Assembly (NCBI GenBank): GCA_020846575.1
Contig: JADLDQ010000112.1
Coordinates: 1 to 15,676 of the forward strand
Direction: 5' to 3'
DNA from: Burkholderiales bacterium
GTDB lineage: Bacteria; Pseudomonadota; Gammaproteobacteria; Burkholderiales; SG8-39
Length of the DNA stretch: 15,676 nt
Program-made: the position numbers and the translations under genes
Shown: positions 8,049 through 15,119 of the stretch, in pieces
How the letters are laid out: each line of letters starts with the position of its first letter
Numbering within the stretch: position 1 is the stretch's first letter
The notes under the pieces: model-generated
Seen by the model: the letters and a program-made list of their open reading frames with translations, nothing else
Database searches by the model: none
What the model was told of the DNA's origin: nothing

Positions 8049-9494
8049 ATGCGAGCTGAAGCACGGCGCCGCGCGGGCGTAAGAGCGGGCAGGCGCAAGG
8101 CGGCGGGACGCGCGGCGCCCGCGGCGACCTGGTCCGGGCGTTTCGCGGAACCCGTGTCCGAGCGGGTGAAGCGCTACACCGCCTCGGTCGGGTTCGATAC
8201 GCGCCTCGCGCACGAGGATATCCGCGGCTCGCTCGCGCACGCCGAGATGCTGCGCGCCGCGGGTCTCATCTCGACGCGCGAGCTCGCCGACATCCGCCGC
8301 GGCATGGCCGTGGTCACGCGCGAAATCGAGGCCGGCCGCTTCGAGTGGTCGCTCGACGCGGAGGACGTGCACCTCAACATCGAGCGGCGCCTGACCGCGC
8401 TGGTCGGCGAGGCCGGCAAGAAGCTGCACACCGCGCGCTCGCGCAACGACCAGGTCGCCACCGACGTGCGGCTGTGGCTGCGCTCGCAGCTGGACGCGAT
8501 CGCCCTGCTGCTGCGGCGGCTGCAGCTCGAGCTGGTCGATGCCGCCGAGCGTCACGCGGCGGTGGTGATGCCCGGTTTCACGCATCTCCAGGTGGCGCAG
8601 CCGGTCACTTTCGGCCACCACCTGCTCGCCTACTTCGAAATGTTCGAGCGCGACCGGGCGCGCCTGGCTGACTGCCGCCGGCGGCTGAACGTGCTGCCGC
8701 TGGGAGCAGCCGCACTCGCCGGCACCGGCTACCCGATCCGGCGCGAGCGCGTCGCGCGTTCGCTCGGGTTCGATGCGGTGGCCGAGAATTCGCTGGACGC
8801 CGTATCGGACCGCGATTTCGCCATCGAGTTCGCCGCCTGCGCCGCCATCGCCATGATGCATTGCTCCCGGCTCTCGGAGGAACTGGTGCTGTGGACGAGC
8901 CCGGGTTTCGGATTCGTGACGCTGCCGGACCGCTTCTGCACCGGCTCCTCGATCATGCCGCAGAAGAAGAACCCGGATGTGCCGGAGCTGGCGCGCGGCA
9001 AGACCGGCCGGGTCTACGGGCACCTGATCGCGCTGCTCACGCTGATGAAGGCGCAGCCGCTCGCCTACAACAAGGATAACCAGGAGGACAAGGAACCGCT
9101 ATTCGACACCGCCGACACCCTGCGTGAGACCCTGGCGATGTTCGTGGAGCTGGTGCCGGGCATCCGAATCGACGCGGCGCGGATGCGAGCCGCGGCGCTG
9201 CAGGGGCACGCCACCGCGACCGACCTGGCCGACTACCTGGTGCGCAAGGGGATGCCATTCCGCGACGCGCACGAGGTGGTGGCGCGCGCGGTGCGCCGCG
9301 CCGAGGAAACCGGCCGCGACCTCGCCGCCCTGCCGCTTTCCGAACTGCGCGGATTCTCCAGCCGCATCCGCAGCGACGTGCGCCGTGTGCTCACGCCGGA
9401 AGGCTCGGTGGCGGCCCGCAGGCACGTGGGCGGCACCGCGCCCGCGCAGGTTCTGCGCGCCGCCCGGCGCGCGCGCCTGCGGCTGCGCGGCTAG
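8049..9494 (+). CDS. argH: Argininosuccinate lyase
   Basis: ArgH cleaves argininosuccinate to arginine and fumarate, the last step of arginine synthesis, and acts as a cytoplasmic homotetramer of the fumarase/aspartase superfamily. From ATG 8049 the product has 481 residues. Motifs are WSGRFAEPVSERVKRYTAS at the start of the conserved core (about residue 28), HTARSRNDQVATD at 127, the catalytic-histidine region MPGFTHLQVAQP (H179), and the superfamily signature GSSIMPQKKNPD at 299-310. Arg/Ala-rich residues 1-26 precede the core and are longer than in E. coli. ATG 8049 has an AGG 8 bases upstream; an in-frame ATG at 8007 would lengthen the extension further. It is transcribed divergently from the two-component operon, with the kinase fusion gene 40 bases downstream. 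Confidence 0.97.
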   Translation: MRAEARRRAGVRAGRRKAAGRAAPAATWSGRFAEPVSERVKRYTASVGFDTRLAHEDIRGSLAHAEMLRAAGLISTRELADIRRGMAVVTREIEAGRFEWSLDAEDVHLNIERRLTALVGEAGKKLHTARSRNDQVATDVRLWLRSQLDAIALLLRRLQLELVDAAERHAAVVMPGFTHLQVAQPVTFGHHLLAYFEMFERDRARLADCRRRLNVLPLGAAALAGTGYPIRRERVARSLGFDAVAENSLDAVSDRDFAIEFAACAAIAMMHCSRLSEELVLWTSPGFGFVTLPDRFCTGSSIMPQKKNPDVPELARGKTGRVYGHLIALLTLMKAQPLAYNKDNQEDKEPLFDTADTLRETLAMFVELVPGIRIDAARMRAAALQGHATATDLADYLVRKGMPFRDAHEVVARAVRRAEETGRDLAALPLSELRGFSSRIRSDVRRVLTPEGSVAARRHVGGTAPAQVLRAARRARLRLRG

Positions 9495-9534
9495 CGCCCT
9501 GCCCGATCCCCGCATCGCAGAGAATCGGACCGAC

Positions 9535-10809
9535 TTGGAACACATCGGCAAGTACACCGTCAGACAAAGGCTGGGCGACGGCGCGACCAGCGAGGTCTAC
9601 CTGTGCCACGACCCTTTCAACGACCGCGAGGTCGCCGTGAAGGTCGTGCACCACAGCAGCGCCGGGGACGCCGCCCACGGGCGCATCGCCAAGAGGCTGT
9701 TCGTCAGCGAGGCCTCCCTGGCCGGCAAGCTCGACCACCCGCACATCGTGCACATCTACGACGCGGTCGAGACCGAGGAGATGTCCTACATCGTCATGGA
9801 ATACGTTACCGGCGGGACGCTGGAGCCCTATTGCAGCCCGGGCAGGCTGCTGCCGGTCGAGCGGGTGGTGGAGATCATCTTCAAGTGCACCCGCGCCTTG
9901 CAGTACGCCGGCCGCATGGGCATCACCCACCGCGACATCAAGCCGGCCAACCTGCTGCTGGCGGACGAGACCACGGTGAAGATCTCCGATTTCGGCGCCG
10001 CACTGATGGAGGCCGCCGACCGGACCCAGGTCTCGGGGATCGGCTCGCCCGCCTACATGTCGCCGCAGCAGATCAAGGAGCAGGTCCTGAACCACCAGAC
10101 CGACATCTACTCTCTCGGGGTGGTGATGTACCAGCTGCTGACGGGCCAGCTGCCGTTCTCGGCCTCCAACAATTTCGCGATGATGTACCAGATCACCAGC
10201 GTCGAACCGCCGCCGCCCTCGTCCTGCCGGCCCGAGATACCCGCGTCGCTCGATCGCATCGTGCGCCGCGCGATGGAGAAAGAGCTGGAGGTGCGCTACC
10301 AGACCTGGGACGAGTTCTCGAACGAGCTCGCGGATGCTTTCCGCAGCGGCGCGCTCGCCAGCCCTGCCCGGGACGTTCCCGATGCGGAGAAGTTCGAAAC
10401 CCTGCGCGGGCTGTCGCTGTTCGCGGAATTCTCCGACACCGATCTCTGGGAGGTGACCCGGCTCTCCCGCTGGGAGAACTGCCCCGCGGGAGTCACCCTC
10501 ATGCGCGAGGGCGATATCGGGGACTTCTTCTGCGTACTCGCCGCGGGCGAGGTCAAGGTCACCAAGCGCAAGAAGCTCCTCAACCTGCTTACCCCCGGGG
10601 AGTGCTTCGGCGAAATGGCCTACCTGTCGCGCGGCGGCAAGGAGCGCAGCGCCGACGTCACCACGGTGACCGAGGCGCGTGTGATCCGCATCGCCACCGA
10701 GGCGCTGGACCAGGCGTCGGAATCCTGCCGGCATCGCTTCGACAGGGCGTTCATTGGGATCCTGGTGGAGCGGCTGACGCTGGCGAACACGCGCTTGACG
10801 GCGGTGTAG
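9535..10809 (+). CDS. Serine/threonine protein kinase fused to a cyclic-nucleotide-binding-type domain
   Basis: Soluble Hanks-type protein kinase of 424 residues with no membrane segment. The kinase domain (about 7-270) has the glycine loop LGDGATSEVYL at 13-23, VAVK with K36, a helix-C glutamate probably E59, HRDIKPAN with D134 and N139, and DFG at 152-154. In the activation segment GSPAYMSPQQ the glutamate usually seen in SPE/APE is Gln178. The C-terminal part (about 290-415), LSLFAEFSDTDLWEVTRL to MREGDIGDFFCVLAAGEVKV and LLTPGECFGEMAYLSRG, is a CAP/PKA-regulatory-type cyclic-nucleotide-binding fold, so a ligand may gate the kinase; ligand and substrates are unknown. The start is inferred as TTG 9535, because homology begins at HIGKYTV and no in-frame ATG or GTG lies nearby upstream. 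It follows argH closely and may be cotranscribed. Confidence 0.92.
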   Translation: MEHIGKYTVRQRLGDGATSEVYLCHDPFNDREVAVKVVHHSSAGDAAHGRIAKRLFVSEASLAGKLDHPHIVHIYDAVETEEMSYIVMEYVTGGTLEPYCSPGRLLPVERVVEIIFKCTRALQYAGRMGITHRDIKPANLLLADETTVKISDFGAALMEAADRTQVSGIGSPAYMSPQQIKEQVLNHQTDIYSLGVVMYQLLTGQLPFSASNNFAMMYQITSVEPPPPSSCRPEIPASLDRIVRRAMEKELEVRYQTWDEFSNELADAFRSGALASPARDVPDAEKFETLRGLSLFAEFSDTDLWEVTRLSRWENCPAGVTLMREGDIGDFFCVLAAGEVKVTKRKKLLNLLTPGECFGEMAYLSRGGKERSADVTTVTEARVIRIATEALDQASESCRHRFDRAFIGILVERLTLANTRLTAV

Positions 10810-10864
10810 GACCGGCGGTGGTGGAAGGACCGGCGGCGCAACAAGCGCGCGCCGCCTGTTTCAA

Positions 10865-10903
10865 GGCCCCGAGCGGCGCCAGCGCCGCTTTCCCCGCCTG
10901 GCG
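10865..10903 (+). repeat. 39-bp hairpin element, copy A (possible terminator of the kinase gene)
   Basis: The core GCGGCGCCAGCGCCGC folds into a stem of up to 8 bp (10872-10879 with 10882-10889). On the rightward strand TTTCCCC follows. The whole 39 bases match 12261-12299 on the opposite strand with one difference. It begins 55 bases after the kinase stop codon and 80 bases before the grxD stop, in a convergent intergenic region, so it may terminate the rightward transcript and perhaps both. The rest of this spacer holds a weaker 5-bp hairpin (GCCGC/GCGGC, 10943-10957). Confidence 0.75.
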
Positions 10904-10983
10904 CTTATCCGCGCACCGACCGTCGTTTGCTGTTTCGGCGGTGCCGCTTCATGCGGCCTGTGCCTGACGCCGAGGAACAACGC

Positions 10984-11298
10984 CTACGCAGTGACGCCGA
11001 GGACCTTCTGCAGCTCGCCGCTCTGATACATCTCCCTCCTGAGGTCCGAGCCGCCGACGAATTCACCATTGACGTAGAGCTGGGGAATGGTGGGCCAGTT
11101 GGCGTAGTCCTTGATGCCCTGGCGGATCTCCGCGTCTTCCAGAACGTTGACGGTGTGCAGGCTGGCAACGCCGCAGGCCTTGAGAATCTGTATCGCATTC
11201 ATCGAGAAACCGCATTGCGGAAACTGCGGCGTGCCCTTCATGTACAGCACCACCGGATTGGCGGTGACGGTCTGGCGGATGCGGTCCTTGATGTCCAT
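10984..11298 (-). CDS. grxD: Monothiol glutaredoxin Grx4 (CGFS type)
   Basis: Single-domain monothiol glutaredoxin of 104 residues, the usual length. In this family two monomers and two glutathiones bind a [2Fe-2S] cluster that is delivered to, or exchanged with, other iron-sulfur proteins; ordinary dithiol reductase activity is low. The sequence shows the glutathione/cluster motif KGTPQFPQCGFS with the active Cys at 29, then the family signatures NWPTIPQLYVNGEFVGGSD and a C-terminal helix ending near LQKVLGV. ATG 11298 is preceded by GGGAG, a fair ribosome-binding site, and lies 39 bases after the prmC stop. That short leader contains an IscR-like sequence, so the gene could have its own iron-sulfur-responsive control besides readthrough from hemA-prfA-prmC. 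Confidence 0.97.
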   Translation of the reverse strand: MDIKDRIRQTVTANPVVLYMKGTPQFPQCGFSMNAIQILKACGVASLHTVNVLEDAEIRQGIKDYANWPTIPQLYVNGEFVGGSDLRREMYQSGELQKVLGVTA

Positions 11299-11312
11299 TC
11301 GCTGCTCCCAGA

Positions 11313-11337
11313 ATATCCGAGTAAATTCGTCAAGATT
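11313..11337 (-). promoter_or_regulatory. Putative type 1 IscR-binding site upstream of grxD
   Basis: Read leftward, the 25 bases contain TTGACG and ACTCGGATAT joined by AATTT. Aligned by eye to the published type 1 IscR consensus (ATASYYGACTRwwwYAGTCRRSTAT), 18 of the last 21 positions agree, and two of the first four. The site fills the gap between the prmC stop and grxD, with its downstream end 14 bases before the ATG. IscR is the iron-sulfur-cluster regulator of cluster-assembly genes, and a glutaredoxin that carries a [2Fe-2S] cluster is a plausible target. The iscR gene itself is not in this window. Confidence 0.5.
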
Positions 11338-12210
11338 CTAGCGACTCACGGCGCCCAGGTCAAATCGGCGTGGCGCTCCGGGTGCCTGGGCGACCAGGGT
11401 TCTCGGATTGCCGGCGAGGTCCCGAAAGTCCTCGATCGCCAGGTAGTCCAGGGACCGCGCCAACGCAACGCATGCCGGGCCCTGCTCGAAGCCGTGCTCC
11501 AGCAGCAGCCAGCCCCCCGGCCGCAGGTGGGCGGGCGCGGCCGATGCGATCTCGCGCAGGCACGCCAGACCGTCCGGCCCGGCTTGCAGTGCGAGCCAGG
11601 GTTCGAAGCGCAGGTCGCCCTGCGCGAGATGCGCGTCGCCCGCGGCGATGTAAGGGGGGTTCGAGACCACCATGTCGAAACTCTCCCCGGGAACCGCCGC
11701 GAACCAGCGACCCGACTCGAAGCGCACGCGCGCGCCGTGACGCTGCGCATTCGCCCGCGCAACCTGCAGCGCCGCCGCGGAGCAGTCGGTCGCGGTCACC
11801 TCGAGGTCCGGGCGCTCGAGCGCCAGCGCGATCGCCACCGCGCCGCTGCCCGTGCCCAGTTCGATCACGCGCTCGCCGCCGCGCAGCCGCTCGAGCGCGA
11901 GCTGTACCAGCAGTTCGGTCTCGGGACGCGGGATGAGCACCGCCGGCGTCACGCCGAAGTCGAGGCCGTAGAACTCGCGCGCGCCGGTCAGGTAGGCGAG
12001 CGGCTCGCCCTCGCGCCGGCGCCTGAAGATCGCCTCGACGCGAAGCCGCATCGAGTCATCGAGCCGTTCCTGCCCGTGCGCCGACAACCAGGCCCGCTCG
12101 ACCCCGAGCGCATGCGCCGCCAGTACTCGCGCCTCCAGCGCCGGCAGGCCGCTCGCGACGATCAGGCGTTCGACGCTGAGCGCAGCGTCAGTCGCAAGAG
12201 CCGGTTGCAT
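11338..12210 (-). CDS. prmC: Peptide chain release factor N5-glutamine methyltransferase
   Basis: PrmC (formerly HemK) methylates the glutamine of the GGQ loop in release factors RF1 and RF2, using S-adenosylmethionine, and this raises termination efficiency. The 290-residue product has the N-terminal helical domain that grips the release factor (about 1-75), then a Rossmann-type methyltransferase domain. It shows LIPRPETE at 92-99, the SAM-binding VIELGTGSGAVAIAL (GTGSG at 119-123) and the catalytic NPPY at 184-187. The ATG at 12210 lies inside a small 5-bp hairpin (GCATT/AATGC, 12207-12220). It is 122 bases after prfA, which encodes its substrate; that gap carries copy B of the 39-base element. 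Confidence 0.96.
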   Translation of the reverse strand: MQPALATDAALSVERLIVASGLPALEARVLAAHALGVERAWLSAHGQERLDDSMRLRVEAIFRRRREGEPLAYLTGAREFYGLDFGVTPAVLIPRPETELLVQLALERLRGGERVIELGTGSGAVAIALALERPDLEVTATDCSAAALQVARANAQRHGARVRFESGRWFAAVPGESFDMVVSNPPYIAAGDAHLAQGDLRFEPWLALQAGPDGLACLREIASAAPAHLRPGGWLLLEHGFEQGPACVALARSLDYLAIEDFRDLAGNPRTLVAQAPGAPRRFDLGAVSR

Positions 12211-12260
12211 TCTCGAATGCTCGATCCGAAGAGATCAGCGAAGGTCGGTACGCAAGTCCA

Positions 12261-12299
12261 CGCCAGGCGGGGAAAGCGGCGCTGGCGCCGCCCGGGGCC
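12261..12299 (-). repeat. 39-bp hairpin element, copy B (between prfA and prmC)
   Basis: Near-identical to copy A, with one mismatch in the 39 bases. On the leftward transcript it reads GCGGCGCCAGCGCCGC followed by TTTCCCC and begins 33 bases after the prfA stop codon. It therefore has the same sense relative to its upstream gene as copy A has to the kinase gene. The hairpin could act as a partial terminator or a 3'-end stabiliser inside the hemA-prfA-prmC-grxD run. Confidence 0.75.
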
Positions 12300-12332
12300 C
12301 TCGAGCAGGCCGCGAGCTTCATGCGCCGGCGC

Positions 12333-13415
12333 TCACGCTGCCTCCGCCATCTGCGCCAGCTGCTCCGCCTGGTGCTCGGCCGCCAGCGCGTCCACGATTT
12401 CGTCGAGTTCGCCGTCCACGATGTCGGCGATCTTGTACAGGGTGAGGTTGATGCGGTGCTCGGTCACCCGGCCCTGCGGAAAGTTGTAGGTGCGGATGCG
12501 CTCGGAACGCTCGCCGGTGCCGATCAGCGACTTGCGCGTGGCCGCCTGCTTGGCCTGTTGCTCGCGCTCCTGCCGGTCCTTGATCCGGGCAGCGAGCACC
12601 GCCAGCGCCCGCTCCTTGTTCTTGTGCTGCGAGCGCGCGTCCTGGCACTCGACCACCAGGCCCGTGGGCACGTGGGTGATGCGGATCGCCGACTCGGTCT
12701 TGTTGACGTGCTGCCCGCCGGCGCCCGAGGCGCGGAAGGTATCGATGCGCAGCTCCGCCGGGTTGAGCACCACGTTGTCGATGCGCTCCGCCTCGGGCAG
12801 CACGGCGACGGTGCAGGCGGAAGTGTGCACGCGCCCCTGAGTCTCGGTCTCGGGAACGCGCTGCACGCGGTGGCCGCCCGACTCGAACTTGAGCCTGGAA
12901 TAGGCACCCTGGCCGATGACCCGGGCGATGATCTCCTTGTAGCCGCCCATCTCCCCGGGGCTCTCGGAGATGATCTCCACCTGCCAGCGTTTGCGTTCCG
13001 CGTAGCGGGTATACATCCGGAACAGGTCGCCCGCGAACAGCGCCGACTCGTCGCCACCGGTGCCGGCGCGGATCTCCAGGAACAGGTTGCGCTCGTCGTT
13101 CGGATCGGTCGGCAGCAGGCGCTTGTGCAGCTCCGCCTCGATGCGCGCGAGGCGCTCGCGGGCGAGCTTGTGCTCGGCTTCCGCGTAGCTCCTCATGTCC
13201 GCGTCCGCGGCCATCTCCAGCGCGGCCGCCTCGTCCTGCTCGGTCTGGCGGAAACTGCGGTACAGCTCGGCGAGCGGCTCGAGGTCGGCATGCTCCTTGG
13301 ACAGGCGCCGGTACTGCTCCATATCCCGGGTGGCGCCCTCGGCGCTCAGCAGCCTGTTCAGCTCCTCGAGGCGGCGGACCAGCTGCTCGAGCTTGGCGGC
13401 GATGCTCGCCTTCAT
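12333..13415 (-). CDS. prfA: Peptide chain release factor 1
   Basis: RF1 recognises UAA and UAG in the ribosomal A site and triggers peptide release. The 360-residue product has the standard length. The stop-codon recognition motif PxT is PET at 188-190 (QRVPETETQGRVHTSACTVAV), distinguishing it from RF2. The catalytic GGQ is at 233-235 in FRASGAGGQHVNKTESAIR. The N-terminal domain 1 is a helical region (residues 1-100) and RAGTGGDESALFAGDLFRMY is another class hallmark. ATG 13415 starts 37 bases after the hemA stop, a close spacing that suggests cotranscription with hemA. Downstream is prmC, the enzyme that modifies the GGQ glutamine. Confidence 0.98.
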   Translation of the reverse strand: MKASIAAKLEQLVRRLEELNRLLSAEGATRDMEQYRRLSKEHADLEPLAELYRSFRQTEQDEAAALEMAADADMRSYAEAEHKLARERLARIEAELHKRLLPTDPNDERNLFLEIRAGTGGDESALFAGDLFRMYTRYAERKRWQVEIISESPGEMGGYKEIIARVIGQGAYSRLKFESGGHRVQRVPETETQGRVHTSACTVAVLPEAERIDNVVLNPAELRIDTFRASGAGGQHVNKTESAIRITHVPTGLVVECQDARSQHKNKERALAVLAARIKDRQEREQQAKQAATRKSLIGTGERSERIRTYNFPQGRVTEHRINLTLYKIADIVDGELDEIVDALAAEHQAEQLAQMAEAA

Positions 13416-13452
13416 TCGGGGAAGCGTGCGCCCGGGCGCTGGCGTCCCGCGC

Positions 13453-14700
13453 TCACTCGGCCTCGCGCGGCGCGTACAGCCGGGCGATCAGGCGCGCGAG
13501 CGCGCCGTCGTCGTCGCCCTGGTGCAGCGCCGCGGTCGGCGCGTGCAGCAGCTTGTTGGTGAGTCCGTGCGACAGCGACTCCAGCACCACGCGCGGCTCC
13601 TCGCCGCGCGCCAGCGCCTTGAGCGAGCGCTCCAGTTCGACCTGCCGGGCCGATTCGCCGGTCTCGCGCAGCTGGCGGATCAGCGGCACGCGCTCGCGCA
13701 GGTGCATCCAGTGCAGGAAAGAGTCCACCTGTGTCTCGATGATCGCCTCGGCCTGCACCACCGCCGAGTGGCGCTCGTCCAGGCCGTCGCGAACCAGGCC
13801 GGCGAGATCGTCCAGGGCGTACAGGAACACGTCGTCCATGTCGCCCACCTCCGGTTCGATGTCGCGCGGTAGCGCCAGGTCGACCATGAACACCGGGCTG
13901 TGCCGGCGCACGCGCACCGCGCGCTCCACCAGTCCCTTGCCGATGATGGGAAGCGCCGAGGCGGTGCAGGACACCACGATGTCGAACTCGGGCAGCGCCT
14001 CCGACAGCTCGGCCAGCGGCATCGCCCGTCCCCCGTAGCGCTGCGCCAGCGCCTCGGCGCGCCCCAGGGTGCGGTTGGCGAACGCCATGGCGAGCGGGTG
14101 CTGCGCCGCGAAGTGGGTTGCGCACAGCTCGATCATCTCCCCCACGCCTACGAACAGGACCCGGCGCGCGCACAGATCGGGAAAGATGCGGCCGGCGAGC
14201 TTCACCGCGCCCGCTGCCATGGACACCACGTTCGCGCCGATGCGGGTGTTGGAGCGCACCTCCTTCGCCACCGCGAAGGAGCGCTGGAACAGGCGATTCA
14301 ACAGCGTGCCCAGCGTGCCGGCGGATTCGGCGGCGCGCAGCGCCCGCTTCATCTGCCCGAGAATCTGGGGTTCGCCCAGCACCATGGAATCCAGGCCGGA
14401 TGCCACGCGGAACGCGTGCCGCACCGCCTTCTCCTGCGCGTGGGTGTAGACGCAGGGCCGGATGTCCTGGAGGGCGAGGCCGTGATAGCGCGCCAGCCAT
14501 TCGAGCGCATCCGCGGGGTCCCCGGCCGCGCCGTAGAGTTCGGTACGGTTGCAGGTGGAGACGATGGCCGCTTCGCCGACCGGCTTCTCGCGCACCAGCG
14601 CGCCCAGCGCCGATTGCAGGCCATCGACCGCGAACACCACGCGTTCCCGGAGCGCGAGCGGCGCCGTCTGGTGGTTCATTCCGAGAGCGAAGAGCTGCAC
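13453..14700 (-). CDS. hemA: Glutamyl-tRNA reductase
   Basis: HemA reduces glutamyl-tRNA(Glu) with NADPH to glutamate-1-semialdehyde, the first committed step of the C5 route to tetrapyrroles. Counting from GTG 14700, the product has 415 residues. It shows the N-terminal catalytic domain (LFALGMNHQTAPLALRERV), the nucleophile C50 in STCNRTELY, GLDSMVLGEPQILGQMKRA at about 102-120, the NADPH-binding region VLFVGVGEMIELCATHF, and a C-terminal dimerisation helix region. GTG 14700 matches the usual start two to three residues before the conserved LFALG; the open frame upstream is not HemA-like and crosses a promoter-like -10. The gene heads hemA-prfA-prmC-grxD and is divergent from a heme-c sensor gene. 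Confidence 0.97.
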   Translation of the reverse strand: MQLFALGMNHQTAPLALRERVVFAVDGLQSALGALVREKPVGEAAIVSTCNRTELYGAAGDPADALEWLARYHGLALQDIRPCVYTHAQEKAVRHAFRVASGLDSMVLGEPQILGQMKRALRAAESAGTLGTLLNRLFQRSFAVAKEVRSNTRIGANVVSMAAGAVKLAGRIFPDLCARRVLFVGVGEMIELCATHFAAQHPLAMAFANRTLGRAEALAQRYGGRAMPLAELSEALPEFDIVVSCTASALPIIGKGLVERAVRVRRHSPVFMVDLALPRDIEPEVGDMDDVFLYALDDLAGLVRDGLDERHSAVVQAEAIIETQVDSFLHWMHLRERVPLIRQLRETGESARQVELERSLKALARGEEPRVVLESLSHGLTNKLLHAPTAALHQGDDDGALARLIARLYAPREAE

Positions 14701-14736
14701 CGTTGCCCGCGATTCGAAGGTCGTTCGGGAGCGGCG

Positions 14737-14742
14737 ATTATA
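14737..14742 (-). promoter_or_regulatory. Perfect -10 hexamer TATAAT upstream of hemA
   Basis: The leftward strand reads TATAAT, with its downstream end 36 bases before the GTG start of hemA, implying a leader of roughly 30 bases. No convincing -35 is seen at 16-18 bases upstream (the sequence there is CGGGT-like), so an activator or a weak -35 is implied. It is a likely promoter of the hemA-prfA-prmC-grxD run. Confidence 0.6.
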
Positions 14743-14937
14743 GACCAGCGATATCGCGCACCCGGCGTCCCGGAAGGGCGGCACGGGTCGGGCCGCGGCC
14801 TCCCGCAGGCTCGGCGCGCATCGGCCCGCGCACGCGAGGCTCCTGCCGGCCAGTCGCCACGTACCACCGCAGGCCGCGCGCAGGCCACGCACACGCCGCC
14901 CGCGTCCACTCGCCGGTCGGCCCCGCGGCACGGGACG

Positions 14938-14987
14938 GCCGTGCGCCGCCGTGCGCCGCCGTGGGCCGCCGCGCGCAGCCGTGGGCC
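14938..14987. repeat. Five imperfect 10-bp direct repeats
   Basis: Consecutive decamers starting at 14938 read GCCGTGCGCC, GCCGTGCGCC, GCCGTGGGCC, GCCGCGCGCA and GCCGTGGGCC, consensus GCCGTGNGCC. The 10-base period is close to one helical turn. The array lies in the divergent spacer, about 195 bases from the hemA -10 and about 90 bases from the -10 of the rightward gene. It may be a regulator-binding array or simple GC-rich slippage. Confidence 0.6.
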
Positions 14988-15079
14988 GGCGTGACTTCTT
15001 GCGCGCGCCGCCGCCGGAAGCTTCCCCAGCGGGCGCCCCAGCGCCTCATCATGCGCCGATGGGCGATCGACGCGCCGCC

Positions 15080-15116
15080 TATAATGTTCCCCGGTGCAAG
15101 CATTCCAGGAGGAGGG
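15080..15116 (+). promoter_or_regulatory. -10 hexamer and strong ribosome-binding site for the heme-c sensor gene
   Basis: TATAAT occupies 15080-15085 on the rightward strand, and AGGAGGAGGG occupies 15107-15116, leaving 7 bases between the AGGAGG core and the ATG at 15120. This is the strongest Shine-Dalgarno sequence in the window. No good -35 is visible upstream. The leader would be about 25-30 bases. Confidence 0.65.
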
Positions 15117-15119
15117 ACC

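Larger units (their letters stand above)
14701..15119. other. 419-bp divergent spacer between hemA and the heme-c sensor gene
   Basis: No gene is supported here; frames crossing it are Arg/Pro/Ala-rich GC artefacts. It holds a -10-like TATAAT for each direction, one for hemA near its left end and one for the sensor gene near its right end. Between them lies very GC-rich sequence with a short imperfect 10-base repeat array. No tRNA or other RNA fold was recognised. Confidence 0.6.

Noticed and set aside
9391..10734. 447-residue leftward open frame antisense to the kinase gene
   Set aside because: It has no family motif and mirrors the kinase codons, whose conserved catalytic motifs are all on the rightward strand.
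11305..11333. Sigma70 promoter for grxD using TTGACG (11328-11333)
   Set aside because: The nearest -10-like TATTCT is only 12 bases away, and nothing suitable is found at 16-18 bases. The sequence fits an operator better than a standalone promoter.
10927..12489. 520-residue rightward open frame across grxD, prmC and the prfA end
   Set aside because: It is antisense to three well-supported genes and crosses their intergenic gaps with low-complexity composition, so it is a GC shadow.
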